A stretch of 64,000 nt of DNA from Lasiodiplodia sp. COLG20. Taxonomy: Eukaryota > Ascomycota > Dothideomycetes > Botryosphaeriales > Botryosphaeriaceae. A model generated the notes under the pieces. That model saw nothing but the letters and a program-made list of their open reading frames with translations, was not told the origin of the DNA and did not search any database. Below are positions 21,877-31,129 of the stretch, piece after piece. Both the position numbers and the translations under genes were made by a program. Where the stretch lies: contig VNWV01000021.1 of assembly GCA_009801085.1 (NCBI GenBank), forward strand, positions 186,001 to 250,000, given 5' to 3'. How positions within the stretch are numbered: position 1 is the first letter of the stretch; the number at the start of each line of letters is the position of its first letter.

Positions 21877-23870
21877 TTATAACCTAGCCTTGAAAGAATT
21901 GGCACCAACAAGCTTGTTGGCCAGCGCCCGCAAAATATGCTTTTGGTGCTTCCCACTTCCAGTCTTTGGGTAGTCAGGGCCAACCCCCGAGTCTCCGATC
22001 CAGAAGATCCATTGAGGTGACTTGTGCCGCCCCAGTGCTTCTTTGACCCACGACTGGAGGTTCGTGTCATCCGGCCTCTCCCCACCGCCAGCGACCCTCA
22101 GAAAGCAGCCAACCACCTCGCCATACTTTTCATCCTTCACACCAACGACGCAAGCTTCAGCGACCATTGGGTGAGCCGTAAGTCGTTCTTCAATCTCTGC
22201 CGGGAAGATGTTCTCGCCACCTGCAGATCGCTGGTTAGCCGCATGATCCAAATACACTTCCACACAGCAATCCAACCAACCTCTGATGATAATATCCTTG
22301 ATCCTCCCAGTAATGGAGCAAGCGCCACTCTCATCAATGACGCACTCATCCCCCGTCCGCATCCACACTCTTCCGGTCTCATCCCTCTCCATAACCTCTC
22401 TCGTCGCACCCTCATTCTCCAAGTACCCCTTCATCAGCAGATACCCGCTCGTACACAGCTCCCCACGCACACCCCTCGGCACGACCCTCCCCTTCCCATC
22501 CACGACCTTCGCCGACGTATGCGGCATGACCATCCCCAAGCCCCCTCCTCCCCGATTCTCCCCCTCCCCCTCCTCCACCGACCCCCGCTCTCCACGGCGC
22601 GGTGCAGGACTCGTCATAAACGACACTGGACTCGTCTCCGTCATGCCGTACGCGACCAGCACGTCGCGCACGCCCATCTCCCTCCGCAGCCTCTCCATCA
22701 GCGGCGCCGCCACCAGCGAGCCAGCCGCCAGCACCGTGCGCACCGTCGTCGTCTTCTCGCCACTACCCTCCTTCCTCCCCGCCGTCTCCTCTAACACGGC
22801 AAGCAGCATCGTCGGCACCCCAAGCAAGACGTCACATCGCTCGCGCGCGACAGCAGTGACCGTGGCGCCCGCGTCGAAGGCGTCGGCCGGGAAGACGATG
22901 GCGGCGCCGTGCGCGAGCGCCGCGAGGAAGCCGAGGACGAGGCCGAAGCAGTGGAACAGGGGGGGCGGGCAACAGATGGTGGATGAGGGGGTCAGGCCCA
23001 TGCGGGCGCCGACGAGGCGGGCGTTGTTGAGGATGTTGCTGTGGGGTTTTGGGTTAGTGGAGGGAGTCATGGGGGTGGGGGTGACGTACTGGTGGGTGAG
23101 CATGGCGGCTTTGGGGGTGCCGGTTGTGCCTGGGTGGGTGGGATGTGGTTAGTGGAGTGGGGTTGGTGGTGGGAGGGGGGCTGTACCGGAGGTGAATTGG
23201 AGGTTTAGGACGTCGGTGGGCTTGATGCGTGTGCTGGCTTTGTGGATGTTTTCCAGGTCCGGGAGGCTTGGGTTGACTGAGGTGAAGGCGTCGTAGGATT
23301 GGATCTGGGGGGTTCTGATATCCGGTGGTGTAGGTCCAAAGGTTACCATCTCCACGTGGCTGGCATGTTCGGTTACAGAGCGCATGTGCTCTAGCAAGCT
23401 CCTGCCTTTGATGTGGTTGGCAATGAAGAGCAATTTGCAGGCTGTACGAAAAGGGTGGATTAGACAATACGCTTTGGAGAAGTTTGAAGGAGCAGAAACT
23501 CACAAGTTTGCATCAGCGACCGTGCCAGTTCTTGTGGTGTGTAGGTATTATTCAAAACCACCACTGGACACCCAATACAGGTAGCTCCGAGAAAGGCCTC
23601 GATATACTCGTAGCGATTTCCGGCGAAGATGCCAACGTAATCGCCAGGCATCAGGCCATGTTCGAGAAGTCCACGCGCAACAGCCAGAGACCGATTCGCC
23701 AGGTCGCTGTAGGTCAACTCAACATTTTGCCATGGGACTCTCACCGCCGTCTTTCTGCCGAACTTTTCAGCTTGTTCGTTCACCAGGTCGGCCAAAGTCT
23801 TCTCCCAGAGTGGTTCATCCGTATGACCGTGAACAAGAGACAACTCGTATGCAGTAGCGTGAACAATCAT
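21877..23870 (-). CDS. AMP-forming acyl-CoA synthetase, C-terminal ARL
   Basis: Adenylate-forming ligase that activates a carboxylic acid to its CoA thioester. Five exons (23870-23504, 23441-23187, 23129-23090, 23038-22281, 22220-21877) give 587 residues. The AMP-binding motif FTSGTTGTPKAAMLTHHN is split over three exons and recovered by splicing. Further motifs are YGMTETSPVSF, MRTGDECVIDESG, GRIKDIIIRGGENIFPAEIE, and the C-terminal PKTGSGKHQKHILR that carries the catalytic Lys. This resembles medium/branched-chain (ACSF2-like) ligases. The protein ends SFKARL, a strong PTS1. I preferred the ATG at 23870. Another in-frame ATG lies at 23975, but the paired promoter element at 24015 suits the shorter form. 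In context it would feed isovalerate or a related acid into the cluster pathway. Confidence 0.92.
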
Positions 23871-24014
23871 TTTGGTCCTTTCTGGAATCTTTTCAGACGC
23901 GGTAACAGGTTGGCCTTGCAGTTCAGTTCTATTCTCTCTTTCGTTTTTGCGTTGCAGACCATCGGCCACAAGCATGGTTACCTGTTCGGGAAAAGTGTGG
24001 GGACGGTCCGCAAG

Positions 24015-24052
24015 CGGGCCGAGAAGGCGGGCCGCGGTCGTTACGCAAGCCG
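24015..24052. promoter_or_regulatory. Paired CGGGCCG element upstream of the acyl-CoA synthetase
   Basis: Two CGGGCCG copies (24015-24021 and 24028-24034) are separated by 6 bp, the same gap as the close pairs at 13253-13272 and 19488-19507. At the position predicted for a third copy by the 11-bp gap (24046-24052) there is CAAGCCG, which keeps one CCG triplet. The pair starts 145 bp upstream of the synthetase ATG. It is the third promoter of the cluster to carry the element. Regulatory function is inferred. Confidence 0.65.
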
Positions 24053-25444
24053 CGGGCTTCTCCAATGCAGCCGTGTGTGCCGGGCCCCCGGAATTAAAAA
24101 CTTCGGCTATACTGCACTTCCGAACGATGCCGTTGTTGCCATGGAACCCCTTGTCCCAGTTCCAGTTTCTTTCGACTTCAGCAACACCTTTGATTGAAGA
24201 TAGGCATAGGCAATACTAAAGCTAAAACTGAGCTTATAGTCTGTTTAGCCATAAGGAGATATAGACAGTCATGGTGGAATTAAGAGGCAAATAGCAGGTT
24301 ATCTCATAAATAATCGAAAGAGCTCAATAGCCACGGCGTAAGATGCGTTGAGGCTATTTAACCAGTGATTACTATCTCGTTTTCTTACCTGTTCGTGTGA
24401 GATTTGGATATTATTTATGTTCAGACCACTGTTGCTGGTACTCTCCTAGCTAATAAGAACAAGGCAAGCTCCAATGCTGTTACGCTGGTATCTCGGGTAC
24501 ATACAGCGCAATGATGACGGCCAAGGCTTCTGGCCTCTGGCAACACCAAATTTTGTATTTTTGTGAGAGTTTATCTTACCTGCCTACCCAGTACCTACAA
24601 TCAATGCCGGGCAGCAACGGAGGGACAGTGTCGAGCTGTTTTGTCACGTGAATGTTCGAAATCTATTGATGAGGCTACCTCCTGCGCTGCAGGAGTTTAA
24701 ACCTCTGTGACACCCATTTGACGTTTCTCGGCATTGCGTCGTATCTATTTCGCCTTTCTTTCAATAAGTTATGAACGTGAAAAGTGCTTCGGCATAACGG
24801 TGGCAGAATGGGAACACGGGCCGCGGCCGGTGTCGGCACACGGGATGCGGTGGGACGGTGGCGTTCGACAACGGCGCGGGCCGTCCATTTAGTCTCGCCG
24901 TCCGAGAAGGCCCCTTTTAAAGTCAACGGCTCTCCGGATCGCTGAACATCCGGAATCCTCCCTTGTGGATCATTCATCCTGAATGTAATCTATGGCCTTT
25001 TCGCTGAATTCTGTATTGTCGCGGGAGACCTCCTCCATGACCAAGCTCAGCGGAACCACAATTGACACCGCTGTCGATAGGAAGGAGCTGTGCGAAGGAA
25101 TGGATGTTCGTCGTGGCGAACGCCTCTAAAAGATACCGAGGAATAAGACATGCGCGAAGGAATAGCGCACAGGTGTATCTTTTCTAGATCAGACGTTGGT
25201 ACGATGACCGCAAGGTTACGCGCTCATCCGCCTCTGCAGATTGGCTGCCTGACCGGCTGAATTACTGTTCCGGCTGAGCCCCGATCCGGCTGACTCGTGA
25301 TTAAGTGGGGTTAGGCCACGCAGACAATCATTGAAGAAGCGCTGATGCTGCTGCTTGCCTGCATACTTGTTCTTGTAGCCGGAGATTAATTATCTGCTGC
25401 AGCTGCAAGGGAAAGCTTAACCTGCGCGAACACACTTCTGCACC
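24053..25444. other. Intergenic, 1.4 kb, nothing coding recognised
   Basis: Between the divergent acyl-CoA synthetase and methyltransferase genes. A 100-codon minus-strand open frame (24675-24977) has no recognisable features. Two further isolated CGGGCCG heptamers occur at 24817 and 24877, without the 6-bp spacing. Confidence 0.45.
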
Positions 25445-26654
25445 ATGGCGCTCGCGGCCGACCACGCCGTCCTCGAAGTCGACGTAAGCCGGTTTTTCGC
25501 GACCGCATGAACACTCGTCTTACGATTCTCAGGATCACTTCAGCGACACCGACTCCGCTTTCTGCAACCAGTCGAGCACATCGACGTCCGTTACGTCCAG
25601 CGTATTGAATTACAAGTATGAGAATGGAAGACGCTACCACGCCTTCCGCGAAGGCACCTACTTCGCACCCAACGACGACAAAGAACAGGACCGCATGGAC
25701 CTTTTCCATCACATTTCCACCTTGATCCTCGGCGGTGCGTAGTACGCCCATCCGCAGCCCCTCACGTGATGAATTCACACAGTAACCGGGTGAGAAATGT
25801 AGGAAAGCTCTTCCGTGCACCTCTCCAGGACCCCAAGAGCGTTCTGGACTTCGGCACCGGCACAGGCATCTGGGCCATGGACCTGGCCGATGAGTTTCCG
25901 GACTGCCAGGTCCTGGGTTCCGATCTCAGCCCCATCCAGCCTTCTTGGGTGCCGCCGAATTGCCGCTTTGTCGTGGATGATGTCGAGGCGGAATGGGCGG
26001 ACGGCCAGACGTATGACTTGGTTCATGGCCGCACCATGGGAGGCTCGCTCAAGGATTGGCCGCGCTTCTTTAGCCAGGCATTCGCGAACATGAACCCTGG
26101 CGGCTGGGTAGAGATGCAGGAGTTTGAGATCCAGTATGGCTGCGATGACGGTTCCTACCCTGCGAAGGCGCCGACTGTTGCGCTTTTCATCGAGAAGCTT
26201 AATGAGGTGAGGAGTAGTGATCAACGCGGCTAAATTGAGTACGCTAACAAGCTTCCAAAGGCTGCCGAGTCTTTCGGAAAACCTATGGACGTGGCGCGCG
26301 ACATGAAGCAGTGGATGATCGACGCCGGGTTCACAAACGTCCAGGATGATGTCTACAAGGTATGAGCATCCTGCGAACCAAAATAGCGCGCTTTTCTGAT
26401 GACAATACCCGCAGGTCCCCATGGCTCCGTGGGCCAAGGACAAGAAGCTCAAAGAGATCGGAAAGTATGCTCTGATCCACGTGCTCGAGGCCATCGAGGC
26501 GTACAGTCTGGCACTTTTCACCAGGGTTCTAAAATACACGCCCGAGGAAGTCCAGGTCATGATGGCCAAGATAAGGAAGGAGTTCAAGGATCCGGAGGTA
26601 CATGTCTACTGGATCTATCACATCACTTATGGACAAAAACCAGAGTCTTCATGA
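25445..26654 (+). CDS. LaeA-like SAM-dependent methyltransferase
   Basis: Class I methyltransferase of the fungal family related to the secondary-metabolism regulator LaeA. Five exons (25445-25483, 25533-25734, 25803-26206, 26261-26359, 26415-26654) give 327 residues. It has the family N-terminus with YENGRRYHAFREGTYFAPND, motif I SVLDFGTGTGIWAMDLADEF, and the downstream segments GSDLSPIQPSWVPPNC, YDLVHGRTMGGSLKDW and NMNPGGWVEMQEFE. It ends in the conserved HVYWIYHITYGQKP. Many paralogues of this family exist per genome and most have unknown substrates, so the name LaeA itself is not justified. It converges with the MFS transporter across 157 bp. Confidence 0.92.
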
Positions 26655-26811
26655 TAGACGAGAGTCATGATCATTTTCGGATTGATTCGTTCCAAACTAC
26701 CAATTTTTTCGTGTTGCGTACTTTTTGTTTTATACTAGCTGCGCTGCATGCATGAGCAATGATTCCGAAATATTTTTCTTCTTGCAATAGCACCGAAATA
26801 TCATATTCCTT

Positions 26812-28597
26812 TCACACATTATCAGCGCCAACAGAAGGAGTCCGAGCCTCGGCCTGCTTGACCGAAGTGTCCTGGCAATCCTCCTCGCTTTTCCAGCCCT
26901 CCTCGTCATTCTTGGGCACCCTCACGAAAATCAAGTCGAGTACCAGCGCGGCGACAGCCAAGGCAGCGCCAAAGTACAGCGCCGCGCGGAACCCCTGGAC
27001 CTCGCTCGCGCCGTGACGGAGCAGCTCGACCTCGATCGTGCCCGCAAAGCCCAACCCCAGGCTGTTGCCGTACAGGTTCAGCGTGCCGACCAGGCTGCCC
27101 GCGATGCCCTGGTCGCGCTTGCCGACGCTGTTGCTCGCGATGATCTGCGCGGCGACGTAGACGAAGTCCGGGCACATGCTGCCGAAGAAGATGGCGGGAA
27201 AGGTCTGCGCCCAGTACAGCTGCTGCACCGGCTGCGTCGCGATCAGCAGCGTCGACGCCAGGCAGGTCAGCACGCCCATCGCGAGGATGTACTGCGCCGG
27301 CAGCCGCGGGATCAGCCACGCCGCCAGCCCGACGGCCATCGAGGCGCCGAAGCAGAACGGCAGCCAGCCCAGCGCCAGGTGCAGCGCGGACCAGCCCCGG
27401 ACCAGCTCCTGCCAGGCTACCATGTACCAGAGCGATATACCGAAAGCCATGTAGGTGAGGAGTACGACCAGGATAAGGGCCATGAAAGTCGGCGCGGCGA
27501 AGATGGTGAGCGGCATGATGGGTGCGGTCGCGACCTTTCCTTCCCAGATGAGGAAACCGACAAATGAGACGATAGACAGGACGAGGATGGCTATAATGTA
27601 TGGTGTCTCCCATCCGACTGAGGGCGCTTGGCTGCACGTGGTTTGTAAGTAGTGGTCGAACGCAGGGCTGGCGAGGCAGAACTTACTTCCAGGCAAAGTT
27701 AAACAGCGCGAGGCCGCTCAGACCGAGTGCGCTTCCTACCCAGTCGATTTTTCCATCTTTATCCACGGGTTCTTCGGGCGGGAGAACGAAGAAAAGGAAA
27801 CCAAATTCAACGGCGCCGAGCACTGCGCTGTGAGAAGTTAGTCTTTGTTTACTATATTTTCTCAGTACGACTTACAATAGGATAAAGATATATTTCCATT
27901 CACTCTTCTCGAGAAAACCTCCCGTGATAAAGGCTCCGAACATAGCGCCGATCGGTGGAGAGGCTGCAAAAGTGGCCAGTGTGATGTTGCGAGCTCGCCC
28001 CGGTGGCACCATGATAGTGAGCATTGCAACCGCGTTGGGCATTAAGATACCACCACCGATGCCTGTCAGAGCGCGAACCGCCACAAAAGACTCGTATGTG
28101 GTACAGAAGGCGTTGACGAGGGAAAAGACCACAATGATTGCACCTCCAAGTAACAGTAACCTTTTGTGACCGAATACGGCACCGAGACGCCCGCTCACGA
28201 GAACGAAGGCACTCTGAGTGAGCCTACACATTACTTGTTAGTATTTTTGTACGTTTGTGGATGATACGTTCGACGTACGAATAGGCTGCGGCCATCCAGT
28301 TTGACTGCCCTGGCGCAGCAGGATGCCCTAGCTTTTCACTGAATTTGAACCCTGCTGCTACCGTCGAAAACATGGTCATGAACTAAAGACTCAGTTAATT
28401 CAGCTCAAGTGGCAACTTAATAGTGACTGGTGTTTTCTTACCTGGGTCAGGTTCGCCATTATGATTAATGCAGTAATGAGTATTTGTGAGCTCTTTTTTA
28501 ATTGCACTGGAGGCTCAGTCTCGAAGGTTTCCTTGGACCGAGGCTCAGGCTGATTGCTCGTTGCTGTAATTGCATCCTCGATGTTCTGTAGAGCCAT
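26812..28597 (-). CDS. Major facilitator superfamily transporter
   Basis: Multi-pass membrane transporter, probably a drug or small-molecule efflux protein. Five exons (28597-28442, 28382-28279, 28223-27876, 27827-27687, 27631-26812) give 522 residues. Hydrophobic segments are distributed over the whole chain. The MFS motif A-like loop VSGRLGAVFGHKRLLLLG lies after the second membrane segment, with RALTGIGGGILMPNAVAML after that. A charged cytoplasmic tail closes the protein. Start at ATG 28597; an earlier in-frame position begins with GTG. Substrate unknown. It is convergent with the methyltransferase. Confidence 0.9.
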
Positions 28598-30103
28598 GTC
28601 GATCGAGTCGTCGGGGCGAAATTTCACTTCCGCTGCTGTGCCGCTTCGGTCAAAGCACTGTACCTGTGGGCTGATTCGTGGTCACAGTTTGGAACGATTC
28701 AAGCGAGGAAAGTCAGTAGAGGAGCAGAAGAAACTTTTCGAGAGCGGCAGATAATAAGGGGCGTCTCTCTGATCCCATAATAATGACGCTGGAGTAGATT
28801 TTGTGCTTTCAGGTGAACAGCCGAACAGCCGATCAAGCGACCTTAACAACCGTTTTCGAGAGCGTTTTGGCGAAAACATTTTTCCTACCGCATGAGGCGT
28901 AGGCTGCTTACAAATTTATCATTGGGACGGTAGAGAATGATTGGTACACGTATTCAGGAAGTGAAGGGTGCGGCATTTCATAGGTCTCCCTTATCAGGCA
29001 AAGTTTGCCGCAGGCCCTACCAAGAAACGTCAAATTTCTACCCCACATCCCTCAGTGGGAATCTCGTTCCGCTCTGAGTGAAGAAACTAACAAAAGGCTG
29101 GGAGTTTTTACAAAAGCTCTCTTGAATAAGGGCGCAACTCGGCCCGATATTCCAATTTGCAGACGTCTGCGTTTAACAACATCAGATGTGGTATTCAGCA
29201 GACATACCTGAAGCCCCCCGTACTCATAGGGTCGCTCTAAATGCATGCAGAATTTTTAAGGTAAGAGCTGTTGCGTAATTGATTCATGAATCGTGCTTAA
29301 TCCGATCGCCCGCTCGGATATATGCAGGAGTGTGTATCTTTGTGGAGACACTCCTTTTCATCCCCGCATCAAAAATAGAGCGCTTGAGAAGATCCACATC
29401 TCTATCGTGAAGCTATATGGGCCATCCCTGTAGGTTTTTGGTACATCTTTTGGACAATCAAAGCTCAATTCCGCTCCGTGGCGTCCCTGACTAAAAGCGG
29501 GGTCTCCTGCATTATAAATCTTGCAGCAGATTATCCCCACTTTACTTGTACATCGTATGCAAGCGACACTTTCTCGGCCTTTTGCATTTGGCCGGGGCAA
29601 TGCCAGCTCTGGACCGCAAACCAGTGTGTGCGCTTAGCGTCTACTGCTTACTGTTGAAGCAGCGGTGTGGTACGACTTCCAAATGTTGCAGCCCAGAGCG
29701 CCCACTAAGAAAAATAATAGTGGAGCAGCTACAGTATGATTGGGCTCTTATCAGTGTTGACTTAATTGCCCCAAGAGGAAAGAGTTCCAACGTTAAAACT
29801 TTGAGCCAGTTAGCGGAGTGAATTTCCGTATGTGGCACTACTCTCAACTCAGGTAGAAGGCATTCCTCAACGCCCCTCCAACAACCCGCTACCCAGGATT
29901 CTCAGTAAAAGGTCGTTTTAGGTCTAGTAGATAGCTACTTTCGGTAAGCTATAGTGAAATTTCTAGTCTATCCGACCGCGTGGGACCCTTGCATCGATCA
30001 TCGCCTAGCGTGACGTCAGCCTGACTACAAAGCTTAAGCTGCAAGGCTGAAGCTTTCACTCCCGCATTCACCATCAAACATCAAATACCAGAAGTTCGAC
30101 ACC
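28598..30103. other. Intergenic, 1.5 kb, nothing recognised
   Basis: Only short open frames without family features. A 14-base match to the start of U2 snRNA occurs at 29571-29584 but does not extend. The segment nearest 30104 is the promoter of the next gene. Confidence 0.45.
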
Positions 30104-31036
30104 ATGGTGACCACTCGCTCGAAATCCAAAGGCGAACCGCATGAGGACATTGTTGCCGACGCTCCATCTCAGCTACAGCAAAAGTCCAAGAAAGCCAACA
30201 CTTCACGCAAGCGCAAGTCGGTCCCAACCAAAGAAACCACAACCACTCCAGCGGCAGACCGAGCCAAAAAGCGCAAAGACTCCGCCGCATCCGACACGCA
30301 CCAACAACACAGCACCGCCAAACCCCCCACCGGCACCTCCACCAAAGAAGCCCACCCACCACCACCAACATCACTCTCCGAAAAAGTCAACCAGCTCATC
30401 GACACCTACGGCGCCTCCCTCCCCCTCCACGACCCCGGCCTCCTCCCCGCGCCCACGGAGCCGTCATCCGCAACCGTCCTGGCGCACATCTTCAACGCGC
30501 TGCTCTCCTCGACCCGCATCTCGCACGACATCGCCGCCCGCTCCGTCCGGCTGCTCGTCCAAGCCGGCTACCACGACCTGGCGACGCTCCAGGCCTCGAC
30601 GTGGCAGCAGCGCACCGAGGTCCTGACCAAGGGCGGCTACGCGCACTACCGCGAGAAGACGGCGACGGAGCTGGGCGAGCTGGCCGCGCTGATCGAAGAC
30701 AAGTACGGCGGGGATGCGAGCGGGCTGCTGCCGGGTGATGATGTTTCGTCGGGGCGCGCGGCGCAGGTGGGGGTGCTGAAGAGGCGGTTGAAGGAGATTA
30801 AGGGCTTGGGGGATGTCGGGGCGGATATCTTTGTCGCCGAGATCCAGGAGGTGTGGCCGCGGTTGGCCCCGGTTTTGGACCGCCGCAGCTTGAAGACGGC
30901 GGAGGAGGTGGGGCTTGGGAAGGATGTGGAGGCGTTGTTTGAGTGTGTTGGGAGGGACGCGACGAGGATGGCGAGGCTGAACAAGGCGTTGACGACGATA
31001 AGGTTGGAAAAGCGAGTAGGTGAGTTCAAGGAGTAG
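30104..31036 (+). CDS. Basic, helix-hairpin-helix-like protein of unknown function
   Basis: Single-exon gene of 310 residues. The first 90 residues are Lys/Arg/Ser/Thr/Pro-rich with clustered basic stretches such as RKRKS and RAKKRKD, which look like nuclear-localisation signals in a disordered tail. The remainder is helical. It contains LKRRLKEIKGLGDVGADIFVAEIQ, in which GLGDVGAD resembles the hairpin of HhH-GPD DNA-glycosylase-like proteins. The catalytic Asp context and the FeS cysteines of endonuclease III are not evident, so DNA repair activity is not claimed. Start at 30104 (CACCATGG context). It is convergent with the Zn2Cys6 gene, 93 bp between stops. A nuclear DNA-associated role is inferred from composition only. 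Confidence 0.8.
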   Translation: MVTTRSKSKGEPHEDIVADAPSQLQQKSKKANTSRKRKSVPTKETTTTPAADRAKKRKDSAASDTHQQHSTAKPPTGTSTKEAHPPPPTSLSEKVNQLIDTYGASLPLHDPGLLPAPTEPSSATVLAHIFNALLSSTRISHDIAARSVRLLVQAGYHDLATLQASTWQQRTEVLTKGGYAHYREKTATELGELAALIEDKYGGDASGLLPGDDVSSGRAAQVGVLKRRLKEIKGLGDVGADIFVAEIQEVWPRLAPVLDRRSLKTAEEVGLGKDVEALFECVGRDATRMARLNKALTTIRLEKRVGEFKE

Positions 31037-31129
31037 GGGACTTCAGTTGCTTTTTAAGTGGTAAAACTGCAGTACGTACTGAGTGTTCTATTGGCCGCAT
31101 TCATAACTATATTTTTTTTTCTCACTGAT

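Noticed and set aside
24675..24977. A 100-codon minus-strand frame upstream of the methyltransferase
   Set aside because: No recognisable feature; length is within chance for this composition.
10602..28597. A secondary-metabolite gene cluster, suggested by the LaeA-like methyltransferase, MFS and regulators
   Set aside because: There is no PKS, NRPS, terpene synthase, DMATS or P450 in the window. The core enzymes are catabolic.
29571..29584. TTCTCGGCCTTTTG, identical to the 5' region of U2 snRNA
   Set aside because: The following sequence does not continue as U2 (no branch-site recognition segment, no Sm site), so it is a chance match.
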